A DNA stretch of 64,000 nucleotides from Actinoplanes sp. L3-i22 (lineage in GTDB: Bacteria; Actinomycetota; Actinomycetes; Mycobacteriales; Micromonosporaceae): the NCBI RefSeq assembly GCF_019704555.1, contig NZ_AP024745.1, forward strand, positions 1,124,501-1,188,500. The letters are read 5' to 3'. Below are positions 23,372 through 31,791 of the stretch, piece by piece. The first letter of the stretch is position 1, and each line of letters starts with the position of its first letter. The position numbers and the translations under genes are program-made. Below the pieces are notes generated by a model. The model was not told the origin of the DNA, did not search any database, and worked only from the letters and a program-made list of their open reading frames with translations.

Positions 23372-24619
23372 TCAGCCGAGGTCCGCCGGAACCGGCAGCG
23401 CGCTGCCCTCGGCGAACTTCTTCCAGCTCACGTCCCATGGTGTCCAGCCGTTGCCGTAGTCCAGCTTGTCGCCGGTGCCCTTGACCGTGACCGGGTCGCC
23501 GACCAGCGTCTTGTCGAACAGCCAGCGGGCGTTCGACGGCGACACGTTGACACATCCGTGGGACACGTTGGTGCGGCCCTGCGCGCCGGTCGACCACGGC
23601 GCCGAGTGGATGTACTGCCCACTCCAGGTCAGCCGCTGGGCGTACTGGATGTTGGTGCGGTAGCCGCTCGCGCCGTCGGTGTCGGTGGTGTCGAAGACGG
23701 TCTGCGCCTTCTTCTCCATGACGACCATCGCGCCGCTGGAGGACGGGGTGCTCGCCTTGCCCAGGCTCACCGGCATGGTCTTGACCACCTTGCCGGCCTG
23801 CAGGACCGTCATCTTCTTGGTCTTGTTGTCCACCTTCATCTCGAACTTGCGCCCGATCTTCGAGGTGGCCGAGCGGTCCTTGTCGCCGTAGATGCCCTTG
23901 CCCGTGGGCAGGCCGCCGACCGCGATCCGCACCTTGATCGTGGTGCCGGTCGACCAGTACTCCGGGGCGCGGTAGAACGCCGCGGTGCCGCTCGACGTCC
24001 ACGACCAGGTGCCCGGCTGCGCCGGGGTGGTCTCGACGAACATCCGCTTCTGCACGGCGGCGCGGTCGGCCTTCTTGATGCCCGGGCTGAACTCGACGAC
24101 GACCGGCATGGCGACGCCGTAGGTGTGGTCGTCGAACAGGTAGAGGCCGGTGCCGGTCCGCCTGCCGGGGGCGCCCATCGTGGTGAAGGTGGTCTTCGAG
24201 GTCGTGGTGGCGCCGTTGTCGGCGGTCGCGGTGACCTCGGCGGTGTAGGTCTGCTTGGTGGCCAGGGTCTTGCCCGGCACCCAGGACGAGTTGTCGTCGC
24301 GCAGCTTGCCGGCCACCGCCTTGCCCTTGGCGTCGGTGAGCTTGACCGAGGTGACCTTGCCGTTGCCGACCTCGAGCCCGATCTCGGTGCTCACCGGCAC
24401 GTTCTTCTTACCGGCGGCCGGAGTGATGGACAGCGTGGCCGGGCCGGCCGCGGTGGTGCTCTCCGGCTGGGCCGAACTGGATGGTCCGGCGGCCGGGCCG
24501 GCGCTCGCGGCCAGGGCCGGGTCGCTGAGGGCCGGCTTCGCGTCGCCGCTGCACGCGGCCAGCGGCACGGTCACCGCGAGCGCGAGCAGTATCGCCACAT
24601 TGCGGCGGAAGTCAACCAT
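23372..24619 (-). CDS. L,D-transpeptidase lipoprotein (YkuD), tandem paralogue
   Basis: A 415-residue protein starting at ATG 24619 with lipobox VPLAAC (Cys ~22). It has the same two Ig-like domains and YkuD domain as its neighbour; the catalytic motif is SHGCVNVS with Cys near residue 355, preceded by IHSAPWS. The linker after the lipobox is Ala/Pro/Ser-rich. Shared architecture and long identical stretches (such as the TVFDTTDTD segment) show tandem duplication. A separate upstream region (24620-24754) would carry its promoter. Confidence 0.94.
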   Translation of the reverse strand: MVDFRRNVAILLALAVTVPLAACSGDAKPALSDPALAASAGPAAGPSSSAQPESTTAAGPATLSITPAAGKKNVPVSTEIGLEVGNGKVTSVKLTDAKGKAVAGKLRDDNSSWVPGKTLATKQTYTAEVTATADNGATTTSKTTFTTMGAPGRRTGTGLYLFDDHTYGVAMPVVVEFSPGIKKADRAAVQKRMFVETTPAQPGTWSWTSSGTAAFYRAPEYWSTGTTIKVRIAVGGLPTGKGIYGDKDRSATSKIGRKFEMKVDNKTKKMTVLQAGKVVKTMPVSLGKASTPSSSGAMVVMEKKAQTVFDTTDTDGASGYRTNIQYAQRLTWSGQYIHSAPWSTGAQGRTNVSHGCVNVSPSNARWLFDKTLVGDPVTVKGTGDKLDYGNGWTPWDVSWKKFAEGSALPVPADLG

Positions 24620-24754
24620 CGTCGGGGGCCCCGTTCGTGAGTTCTCGGCGCAGCCATCCTGACGCATGAACGCAAATCCCGGGTCCCTCTTAAGGCGGGA
24701 AGCAGGCGATTTCGAGGATCTTCCGAGGCCGTGCTACCGTTTCTTCGTTGCCAG

Positions 24755-24830
24755 GCGCCGCTAGCTCAACTGGCAGAGCAGCGGACTCTTAATCCGCGGG
24801 TTGTAGGTTCAAGTCCTACGCGGCGCACCA
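24755..24830 (+). tRNA. tRNA-Lys (anticodon CUU), copy 1
   Basis: A 76-base tRNA: acceptor GCGCCGC with GCGGCGC, anticodon loop ACTCTTAATC giving CUU, canonical D and T loops, encoded CCA. It is identical to the copy at 25948-26023. Confidence 0.96.
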
Positions 24831-24838
24831 ACTCGATC

Positions 24839-24870
24839 AAGGCCGCTGCACCTCATGGTGTGGCGGCCTT
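24839..24870 (+). terminator. Terminator after tRNA-Lys copy 1
   Basis: AAGGCCGC and GCGGCCTT pair around an inner CACC-TCAT-GGTG hairpin, eight bases past the tRNA, followed by CGTCGTTTCC. Confidence 0.8.
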
Positions 24871-24899
24871 CGTCGTTTCCGCCCGCGATAGGGTGGCGC

Positions 24900-25895
24900 G
24901 TGCCTTCTGAGAACCTCCTCACCATCGACGACCTCGACGCCATCGCCTTCCGGTCCGCCGACGAGACCGATCCGGCGCCGATCGTCGCCGAGCTGGTCGC
25001 CGCCGTCGAGCAGGGCCGGGTCGCCGACGACGAGGCCGCCGCGCATGCCTACCTGCTGGCCGCCGAGATCACCGAGCAGGCCGGCGACCTGCCCGCCGCC
25101 CTCGGCTGGGCCGAGAAGGCCGCGACCGCCCCGGGCGAGGACGGGCTGTCCCGCGCCTGCTACGCCGAGCTCCTGGTCAAATCGGGACGCGAGGGGGAGG
25201 GGCGCGAGGTCTTCGACGCGCTGCGGCCCGAGCTTCTGCAAGACCCACATGCCGCGGCGTACGTCGGTGAGGCGCTCGAGTCCTGCGGACTGGCCACGCT
25301 GGCCGACGAGTGGCTGTCCGAGACCGCCCGCACCCTGATCGAGGACGGCGCGTTCGACGAGGACGCGCCCGGCTCCGACGACGCGGACGACTTCGGCCCG
25401 GTCGACGTGCTCTACGCGGTCCTGGCCGAGCGGCACCGGATCCGTGAGGAGTCCCTGGAGGTCCCGCACGACGAGCTGGACGGCCTCTTCCACGAGATGG
25501 ACTCGGCGGCCGACGCCCCGGACCTGGACGGTCAGGTGCTGCTCTTCTGGCCCGAGGCGGAGCTGGCTCAGGTGCTGGCCCGGTGGCCGGAGCGGGCCGA
25601 CATCTACGGCAAGGCGTGGGACGAGCACCGCGCCGGTGTGGAGCGCACGCTGGCCGGCTGGTCGGCGACCGGCGCCACCCACCTCGGCCTCCTCCCGGCG
25701 TCGGCCGACGCCCTGCTGGCCTATGCAAGCGCGAACGACCTGAACCCGTCGAACCCGGAGACCCACGCCGACTACGCCGACGACCTGGCCGACAACGTCC
25801 CGGCCACCGAGTGGCCGCCGCAGCGCAACGCCGAGTGCTGGTGCGCCTCCGGCGCCAAGTACAAGAAGTGCTGCCTCCCGCGGTCCCGCGGCTGA
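24900..25895 (+). CDS. SEC-C motif protein with helical repeat region
   Basis: A 331-residue protein. The C terminus carries a zinc-binding SEC-C motif (CWCASGAKYKKCC) preceded by PPQRNAE. The N-terminal ~160 residues are acidic helical repeats of TPR character (AYLLAAEITEQAGDLPAALGWAEKA). SEC-C motifs bind zinc and often link a protein to the ribosome or SecB/SecA-type partners; the role here is unknown. GTG at 24900 lies five bases after TAGGGT (24889-24894) with no Shine-Dalgarno, so it is a candidate leaderless gene. It lies between two identical tRNA-Lys genes. Confidence 0.87.
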   Translation: MPSENLLTIDDLDAIAFRSADETDPAPIVAELVAAVEQGRVADDEAAAHAYLLAAEITEQAGDLPAALGWAEKAATAPGEDGLSRACYAELLVKSGREGEGREVFDALRPELLQDPHAAAYVGEALESCGLATLADEWLSETARTLIEDGAFDEDAPGSDDADDFGPVDVLYAVLAERHRIREESLEVPHDELDGLFHEMDSAADAPDLDGQVLLFWPEAELAQVLARWPERADIYGKAWDEHRAGVERTLAGWSATGATHLGLLPASADALLAYASANDLNPSNPETHADYADDLADNVPATEWPPQRNAECWCASGAKYKKCCLPRSRG

Positions 25896-25947
25896 CCCCT
25901 CGGCGGCGGCGCGGCCGGGCTCTGCTAATGTTCTTCCTCGTTGGCCG

Positions 25948-26023
25948 GCGCCGCTAGCTCAACTGGCAGAGCAGCGGACTCTTAATCCGCGGGTTGTAGG
26001 TTCAAGTCCTACGCGGCGCACCA
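25948..26023 (+). tRNA. tRNA-Lys (anticodon CUU), copy 2
   Basis: Identical over 76 bases to the tRNA at 24755-24830, including the encoded CCA. The upstream regions are also alike (GCTAcCGTTTCTTCGTTG against GCTAATGTTCTTCCTCGTTG), so the duplication seems to include the promoter. Confidence 0.96.
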
Positions 26024-26026
26024 ATC

Positions 26027-26068
26027 AAGGCCCTGATCAGGCGTTCATCGCTTGATCAGGGCCTTTTT
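26027..26068 (+). terminator. Terminator after tRNA-Lys copy 2
   Basis: A perfect 13-bp stem (AAGGCCCTGATCA with TGATCAGGGCCTT) continues into TTT four bases past the tRNA. Its sequence differs from the terminator after copy 1. Confidence 0.92.
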
Positions 26069-26110
26069 CGTGTTCCCGGCCGTTCTCACCGCAGCGGTCC
26101 GCTGAACCTG

Positions 26111-26124
26111 CTAATACCTATTAC
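26111..26124. promoter_or_regulatory. LacI-type operator, distal (O1)
   Basis: CTAATACCTATTAC is a near-palindrome resembling the proximal site CTAATGCGTATTAG. Its centre is 73 bp from that of the second site, close to seven helical turns, and it lies upstream of a TTGACG -35-like hexamer (26139-26144). Confidence 0.6.
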
Positions 26125-26183
26125 TCCTCGGCAAACGCTTGACGGCGGGTCGCCGGGGCGCACAGGATGAAACACCGGCGTAA

Positions 26184-26197
26184 CTAATGCGTATTAG
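26184..26197. promoter_or_regulatory. LacI-type operator, proximal (O2)
   Basis: CTAATGCGTATTAG is a 14-bp near-perfect palindrome with a central CG, typical of LacI/GalR family sites. It lies 22 bases before the regulator ATG and just downstream of a CAGGAT -10-like hexamer (26163-26168; 18-bp spacing from TTGACG). Autoregulation of the operon is inferred. Confidence 0.7.
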
Positions 26198-26218
26198 CAG
26201 AGAAATCAGGAGGCCGCC

Positions 26219-27247
26219 ATGCCCGCCGCACGCAGGCGTGTGACTCAGCAGGACATCGCCCGGATGACCGGTGTCAGCCAGGCGACCGTCTCGCTCGTGC
26301 TCAACGGCCGCAGCGACGCCGACGTCCGGATCGCCCCGGAGACCCGCGAGCGGGTCCTCGACGCGATCCGCACGACGGGGTACGTCGCCGACCCGATCGC
26401 CCGGCGCCTGGCCGCCCAGCACAACCGGATCATCGGCGTGTTCACCTACGAGCCGGTGTTCCCGGCCGAGCTGGGCAACTTCTACCACCCGTTCCTGGTC
26501 GGCATCGAGGAGTGCGCCGAGCGGATCGGCTGCGACCTGCTGCTGGTCACCAGCGCGCCGGTGGTGGACGGGCGGCGGCGGATGTTCCACGAGAACAACC
26601 GGCTGCGCCTGGCCGACGGGTGTGTCCTGCTCGGGCAGTGGCTCGACCCGGCCGACCTGGCCCGGCTGATGGACGACGGGCTGCCGTTCGTCAGCGTCGG
26701 GCGCCGCGACGACGCCGGCGGGCCGGTGCCCTACGTCGGCGCCGACTACCCGGCGGCCACCGCCGAGCAGGTGCGGCGGGCGGCCGGGCTGGGCCACCGC
26801 CGGATCGCGTACGTCGGCCACGGCACCGGCCCGGAGTCGCACGCCGACCGCCTGCGCGGCTTCACCGAGGCCGCTGCCGGGGCCGGGGTCGACGGCCGGC
26901 ACCTGCCGATCGCCGGCCGGTCGCTGGACGAGGTGCTCGACCAGCTCGTCGGCGAGCGGCTCACCTGCGTCTTCGCCGAGGAGTTCGCGGACGGCGTGGC
27001 GCTGGCCGAGCGCGCGGCGGTCCGTGGCCTGCGCGTCCCCGACGATCTCTCCCTGGTGGCGCTCGGCGATCCGACCCGGCCCGCCACCACCGACCTCGCC
27101 GTGACCGGCTTCCGCATCCCCCGCCGGGAGATGGGTGTGCAGGCCGTCGAGGTGTTGTCCGCCCTTCTGGAAGGAGTTCCCACCGTGACGCAACGGCTGC
27201 TGACCTGCGAGCCCGTCGACGGTACGACGCTGGCGGCGGCTCGATGA
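26219..27247 (+). CDS. LacI-family transcriptional regulator
   Basis: A 342-residue repressor. The N-terminal helix-turn-helix is VTQQDIARMTGVSQATVSLVLNGR, with hinge helix PIARRLAAQ. A periplasmic-binding-protein-like sugar domain follows (RIIGVFTYEPVF through LSLVALGDPTRP). ATG at 26219 has a perfect AGGAGG at 26208-26213. It overlaps the next gene by four bases (ATGA) and so heads the polysaccharide-use operon. Two operator-like palindromes sit around its promoter; the ligand is probably an oligosaccharide released by the PL8 enzyme. Confidence 0.94.
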   Translation: MPAARRRVTQQDIARMTGVSQATVSLVLNGRSDADVRIAPETRERVLDAIRTTGYVADPIARRLAAQHNRIIGVFTYEPVFPAELGNFYHPFLVGIEECAERIGCDLLLVTSAPVVDGRRRMFHENNRLRLADGCVLLGQWLDPADLARLMDDGLPFVSVGRRDDAGGPVPYVGADYPAATAEQVRRAAGLGHRRIAYVGHGTGPESHADRLRGFTEAAAGAGVDGRHLPIAGRSLDEVLDQLVGERLTCVFAEEFADGVALAERAAVRGLRVPDDLSLVALGDPTRPATTDLAVTGFRIPRREMGVQAVEVLSALLEGVPTVTQRLLTCEPVDGTTLAAAR

Positions 27248-28845
27248 CCGAGCTGCGGGCCGATGTCCTGATCGTCGGTGGTGGCCTCGGCGGGGTCGCG
27301 GCGGCCCTCGCGGCGCTGCGGGCCGGCCGGTCGGTGCTGCTGACCGAGCAGTACGCCTGGCTCGGCGGCCAGTTGACCAGCCAGGCCGTGCCGCCGGACG
27401 AGCACAGCTGGGTCGAGCAGTTCGGCGTGACGGCCAGTTACCGGGCGTTGCGGGACGGGATCCGGGACTACTACCGCGCGTACTACCCGCTGGCCGGGCC
27501 GGCCCGGGCGATGCGGTACCTGAACCCGGGTGGTGGGCACGTCAGCCGGCTGTGCCACGAGCCGCGGGTCGCGGTCGCGGTGATCGAGGCGCTGCTCGCG
27601 CCGTACCGAAGCAATCGTCTTTTAAGGGTTTTGCTCGGTTCTGTGCCGGTGGCCGCGGCGACCGACGGCGATCGGGTCACGGCCGTCACCGTGCGGCGTG
27701 CGGACGGCGAGCTGGTGACGCTGTCGGCGCCGTTCGTGCTGGACGCGACCGAGACCGGGGAGCTGCTGCCGCTGACCGGGACCGAGTTCGTGACCGGGTT
27801 CGAGTCCCAGGCGCAGACCGGCGAGCCGAGTGCGCCCGCGGTCGCCGATCCGACGAACATGCAGGCGTTCTCGGTCTGTTTCGCGGTCGATCACGTCGAC
27901 GGCGAGCACACGATCGAGCGCCCGGCGGAGTATGCGAAGTGGCGGGACTACCAGCCGTCGTTCTGGGGCGGGCCGCTGCTGTCCTGGCAGACGCCGAATC
28001 CGCGGACGCTGGAGATCTCCACCCGCAGCTTCACGCCGAACCCGGACGACGAGCCGTGGCTGGTCGAGGCCGACCAGCGGCACAACCCCGGCGACGGCAA
28101 CCTGTGGACGTTCCGGCGGATCGCCGCCCGGCGCAACTTCACCGCGGGCGCCTATGCCAGCGACATCTGCCTGGTGAACTGGCCGATGATCGACTATTTC
28201 GAGACACCGCTGATCGGGGCCGCGGATCCCGCCGCGGTGGAGCGGGCCGCCCGCGAGCTCTCCTTCTCGGTGCTGTACTGGCTGCAGACCGAGGCACCGC
28301 GGCCGGACGGCGGCACCGGCTGGCGCGGCCTGCGGCTGCGCGGGGACGTCACCGGCGGCGCCGACGGGCTGGCCATGGCGCCGTACATCCGCGAGTCCCG
28401 GCGGATCCGCGCCGAGTACACCGTGGTCGAGCAGGACCTGTCGCTGGCCGTCCGCGGCGACAAGGGCGCGGTGTCGCACGCCGACGCGATCGGGGTCGGC
28501 ATGTACCGGATCGACCTGCACCCGTCCACCGGTGGGGACCACTACGTCGACATCGGCTCCTGCCCGTTCGAGATCCCGCTCGGCGCCCTGATCCCGCAGC
28601 GGATGGAGAACCTCCTGCCGGCCGGGAAGAACATCGGCACCACGCACATCACCAACGGCTCGCACCGGCTGCATCCGGTCGAGTGGAACATCGGCGAGGT
28701 GGCCGGCGCGCTGGCCGGCTTCTGCCTCGATCGCGGGACGAGCCCACGCGCGGTGCGCAACAGCCCGGCCCTGCTCGCGGACTTCCAGACCCGGCTCGCC
28801 GCGGATGGCGTCGAGCTGCATTGGCCCGACATTTCAGGATATTGA
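27244..28845 (+). CDS. FAD-dependent oxidoreductase (FAD_oxidored family)
   Basis: A 533-residue flavoprotein. The N-terminal dinucleotide-binding motif is DVLIVGGGLGGVAAALAALRAG, followed by the family signature YAWLGGQLTSQ. A second conserved segment is FVLDATETGELLPLTG, and the C terminus has GAL..AGKNIGTTHITNGSHRLHPVEWNIGEVAG, the flavin-binding end of this family. No signal peptide, so cytoplasmic. It is coupled to the regulator (ATGA) and precedes the sugar transporter. Family members sit in many sugar-use loci but their substrates are mostly unknown; here it probably oxidises an imported sugar or uronic acid. Confidence 0.88.
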   Translation: MTELRADVLIVGGGLGGVAAALAALRAGRSVLLTEQYAWLGGQLTSQAVPPDEHSWVEQFGVTASYRALRDGIRDYYRAYYPLAGPARAMRYLNPGGGHVSRLCHEPRVAVAVIEALLAPYRSNRLLRVLLGSVPVAAATDGDRVTAVTVRRADGELVTLSAPFVLDATETGELLPLTGTEFVTGFESQAQTGEPSAPAVADPTNMQAFSVCFAVDHVDGEHTIERPAEYAKWRDYQPSFWGGPLLSWQTPNPRTLEISTRSFTPNPDDEPWLVEADQRHNPGDGNLWTFRRIAARRNFTAGAYASDICLVNWPMIDYFETPLIGAADPAAVERAARELSFSVLYWLQTEAPRPDGGTGWRGLRLRGDVTGGADGLAMAPYIRESRRIRAEYTVVEQDLSLAVRGDKGAVSHADAIGVGMYRIDLHPSTGGDHYVDIGSCPFEIPLGALIPQRMENLLPAGKNIGTTHITNGSHRLHPVEWNIGEVAGALAGFCLDRGTSPRAVRNSPALLADFQTRLAADGVELHWPDISGY

Positions 28846-28858
28846 GGATCCCCAACTC

Positions 28859-30082
28859 ATGAAAATATTCGCCACTGCTTCCGCTGTCCTCCTCCTCGGC
28901 ACCCTGGTCGCCTGCGGCGGGGGTGAGAGCGCCGCCGACGGCCCGATCACCCTGCGCATGACGACCTGGACCAACAACGAGGCGCACGTCAAGCTGTTCA
29001 CCGACATCGCCGCCGAGTACCACACCGCGCACCCGGACGTGACCGTCACGTTCGACGCGCTGCCGGTGGAGAACTACACGACCGCCGTCACCACCCAGAT
29101 CGCCGGCGGCAACACCCCCGACCTGGCCTGGATCCTCGAGGGCGCGGCACCCGACTTCGTCTCCTCCGGGGCGCTGGAGCCGCTGGACGACGCGATCGAC
29201 AACAAATCCGAGCTGGTCGCGTCGACGACCGCGCTCTGGCAGCGGGACGGCAAGCTGCTCGCCTACCCGTTCTCCACCTCGCCGTTCGGCGTCTTCGTCA
29301 ACACCGACCTGGTCAAGAACCTGCCGACCGGCGACAAGTGGACCTGGGACAGCGCGATCGCCGCGGTCGCACCGGCCACCGCGGCCGGCAAGCAGGGCCT
29401 GGTGCCGCGCGACTTCGACTACAAGGACTGGACCAACCTCGCGCCGATCTTCGACGCGTGGGGTGCCCAGGCCTGGTCGGCCGACGGTACGACCTGCGGC
29501 TTCGACCAGCAGCCGATGATCGACGCGATGACCTTCATCCACCAGGCGATCTTCGAGAAGAAGGCGATCCCCGGCCCGGGCGTCTCGGCCGACTTCTTCG
29601 CCGGCGACGCCGCGATGACCATCACCCAGATCTCGCGCGCCTCGCTGCTCAAGGAAGCCAAGTTCATGTGGACGCTGGTGCCGCTGCCGACCGGCCCGAA
29701 GGGTGATTACGCGGTGATCGGCCAGGCCGGCCTCGGGGTCCTCAAGAAGGGCAAGCACGCCGACGCGGCCAAGGACTTCCTCCGCTTCTTCACCAGCGAC
29801 GCGAACTCGGCGAAGCTCGCCGCCTACTTCCCGCCGCCGCGGCAGTCACAGCTCAACGCCGAGACCCTGGGCAAGAGCAACCCGCTGCTCAAGCCCGAGC
29901 AGCTCAACGACGTGGTGATCGACGGCATCTCGACCGGCGTGGTCAAGCCCAACCACAGGAACAGCGCCGAGATCAACCAGGCGGTCCGCTCGGCCCTGGA
30001 TCCGATGTGGAAGCCGGACGCCGACGTCAAGACCGTGCTGACCGGGGTCTGCACCGCCATTCAGCCGTTGCTGGCGAAGTGA
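28859..30082 (+). CDS. Sugar ABC transporter substrate-binding lipoprotein
   Basis: A 407-residue extracellular solute-binding protein (family 1). ATG at 28859 begins a signal with lipobox GTLVACGGG. Characteristic segments are ITLRMTTWTNNEAHVKLFTDIAAEY, GGNTPDLAWI and KLLAYPFSTSPFGVFVNTDLVK. It captures oligosaccharides, probably the unsaturated products of the PL8 enzyme. It is followed by two permeases; no ATPase is in the operon, so a shared MsiK-type ATPase is likely (known for actinomycete CUT1 systems). Confidence 0.92.
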   Translation: MKIFATASAVLLLGTLVACGGGESAADGPITLRMTTWTNNEAHVKLFTDIAAEYHTAHPDVTVTFDALPVENYTTAVTTQIAGGNTPDLAWILEGAAPDFVSSGALEPLDDAIDNKSELVASTTALWQRDGKLLAYPFSTSPFGVFVNTDLVKNLPTGDKWTWDSAIAAVAPATAAGKQGLVPRDFDYKDWTNLAPIFDAWGAQAWSADGTTCGFDQQPMIDAMTFIHQAIFEKKAIPGPGVSADFFAGDAAMTITQISRASLLKEAKFMWTLVPLPTGPKGDYAVIGQAGLGVLKKGKHADAAKDFLRFFTSDANSAKLAAYFPPPRQSQLNAETLGKSNPLLKPEQLNDVVIDGISTGVVKPNHRNSAEINQAVRSALDPMWKPDADVKTVLTGVCTAIQPLLAK

Positions 30083-30972
30083 GACCTCGCTACTGGACGA
30101 CCCGCCGTCGCGACCAGCTGACCGGGTGGCTGTTCATCGCCCCGCAGCTGGCCGGGACGGTGGTGTTCGTCCTGATCCCGCTGGTCCTGGTGGTCTGGTA
30201 CAGCCTGCACGAGTGGAACGTGCTGGCCGACTCGTTCACGTTCATCGGCGCGGACAACTACCGGGCGCTGGCGAGCGATCCGAAGCTCGGCGGCGTGCTG
30301 CGGGCCAGCCTGATCTTCTCGGCCGGGCTGGTGGTGCTCAACCTGTCGCTGGCGCTGCTGCTGGCGGTGCTGCTCAACCAGCGGCTGCGCGGCACGACGT
30401 TCTTCCGGGTGCTGTTCTTCTCCCCGGTGGTGGTCTCGCTGGTGGCGTGGACGATCGTCTGGCGGTTCATGCTGCAGGACAACGGCGGGGTCAACGCCCT
30501 GCTGCACGCGGTCGGCATCGCCGGGCCCAACTGGCTGCGCTCCGGCGGCACGGCGATGGCCGCGGTCGTCGTGGTGCAGGTCATCAAGAACGTCGGGCTC
30601 AACATGGTGCTGTTCCTGGCCGCGCTGCAGGGGGTGCCGAGGGACCTCTACGACGCGGCGCGCACCGACGGCGCCCCGGCCTGGACCACGTTCCGGCGCA
30701 TCACGCTGCCGCTGATCAGCCCGACGCTGCTACTCACCGCGATCATCACGGTGGTCGGCTCGCTGCAGGTCTTCGCGCAGATCGCGGTGCTCACCGAGGG
30801 CGGCCCGGGCACCTCGACCACCGTGCTCGTCTACTACCTCTACCAGCAGGCCTTCCAATTCCATGCCTTCGGGTACGGCGCGACGCTCGGCGTGCTGCTC
30901 TTCGTCATCGTGCTGGCCCTGACCGTCCTGCAGTGGCAACTGCGCCGGAGGTGGGTCTTCCATGAGCAATAA
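30079..30972 (+). CDS. Sugar ABC transporter permease (CUT1, MalF-type)
   Basis: A 297-residue permease with six membrane helices. The N-terminal TGWLFIAPQLAGTVVFVLIPL segment is typical of CUT1 MalF-like subunits, and the EAA-loop equivalent is YDAARTDGAPAWTTFRRITLPLISP. GTG at 30079 overlaps the preceding stop as GTGA. The downstream permease overlaps it by eleven bases. Confidence 0.92.
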   Translation: MRPRYWTTRRRDQLTGWLFIAPQLAGTVVFVLIPLVLVVWYSLHEWNVLADSFTFIGADNYRALASDPKLGGVLRASLIFSAGLVVLNLSLALLLAVLLNQRLRGTTFFRVLFFSPVVVSLVAWTIVWRFMLQDNGGVNALLHAVGIAGPNWLRSGGTAMAAVVVVQVIKNVGLNMVLFLAALQGVPRDLYDAARTDGAPAWTTFRRITLPLISPTLLLTAIITVVGSLQVFAQIAVLTEGGPGTSTTVLVYYLYQQAFQFHAFGYGATLGVLLFVIVLALTVLQWQLRRRWVFHEQ

Positions 30973-31786
30973 GACCAAGATTATTTTGTACGGAATCCTG
31001 AGCGTCCTCTGCGTCCCGTTCGTCTTCCCCACCTGGTGGATGATCACCAGCGCGCTGAAGCCGAACAGCGAGATCTTCTCCGCCTCGCTCTGGCCGAGCC
31101 ACCCGTCGTTCGCGGCGTTCCACGACGTGTTCACCCTGCAGCCGTTCGCCCGGCAGTACTTCAACAGCGCGTACATCGCCCTGGTGGTCACCGCCGGAAC
31201 CCTGATCTTCGCCGCGATGGCCGGCTACGCCTTCGCCCGGATCCGGTTCCGCGGCCAGAACGTGCTGTTCGTGGTGGTCCTCACCGGCCTGCTGATCCCG
31301 AGCGAGGTGACGATCGTCCCGCTGTTCCGGATGTTCAACAGCCTCGGCCTGATCGACACGCACTGGCCGCTCATCCTGGTCCCGATCTTCGGGGCGCCGA
31401 GCGTGCTCGCGACGTTCATCATGCGGCAGTTCTTCATCACGCTGCCGGTCGAGCTGGAGGAGGCGGGCCGGATGGACGGCCTCGGCCGGCCCGGGATCTT
31501 CGCCCGGATCGCCCTGCCGCTGGCCCGGCCGGCCCTCGCCGCGGTCGCCATCTTCACGTTCCTGACCAGCTGGAACCTCTACCTGGAGCCGATCGTCTAC
31601 CTGTCCTCGCGGGACAACTTCACGCTGCCCCAGGCGCTGACCCAGTTCACCGACGCGTACCAGGGACCGCTCTGGAACGTCCAGCTCTCCGCGGCGTCGC
31701 TGACCGCCATCCCGGTCCTGATCGTCTTCGTGCTCGCGCAGCGCCAGTTCATCGAAGGGCTCGCCCACACCGGATTGAAAGGCTGA
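30962..31786 (+). CDS. Sugar ABC transporter permease (CUT1, MalG-type)
   Basis: A 274-residue permease with six membrane helices, the N-terminal PTWWMITSALKP motif of MalG-type subunits, and an EAA loop reading EEAGRMDGLGRPGIFARIALPLARP. The ATG at 30962 lies inside the preceding gene. Next is the PL8 lyase gene, five bases after the stop. Confidence 0.93.
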   Translation: MSNKTKIILYGILSVLCVPFVFPTWWMITSALKPNSEIFSASLWPSHPSFAAFHDVFTLQPFARQYFNSAYIALVVTAGTLIFAAMAGYAFARIRFRGQNVLFVVVLTGLLIPSEVTIVPLFRMFNSLGLIDTHWPLILVPIFGAPSVLATFIMRQFFITLPVELEEAGRMDGLGRPGIFARIALPLARPALAAVAIFTFLTSWNLYLEPIVYLSSRDNFTLPQALTQFTDAYQGPLWNVQLSAASLTAIPVLIVFVLAQRQFIEGLAHTGLKG

Positions 31787-31791
31787 CCCCC

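Noticed and set aside
24755..26023. Integrated element bounded by tRNA-Lys copies as attL/attR
   Set aside because: The interval holds only an ordinary SEC-C gene with host-like codon use; there is no integrase, and full tRNA copies including promoters argue for gene duplication.
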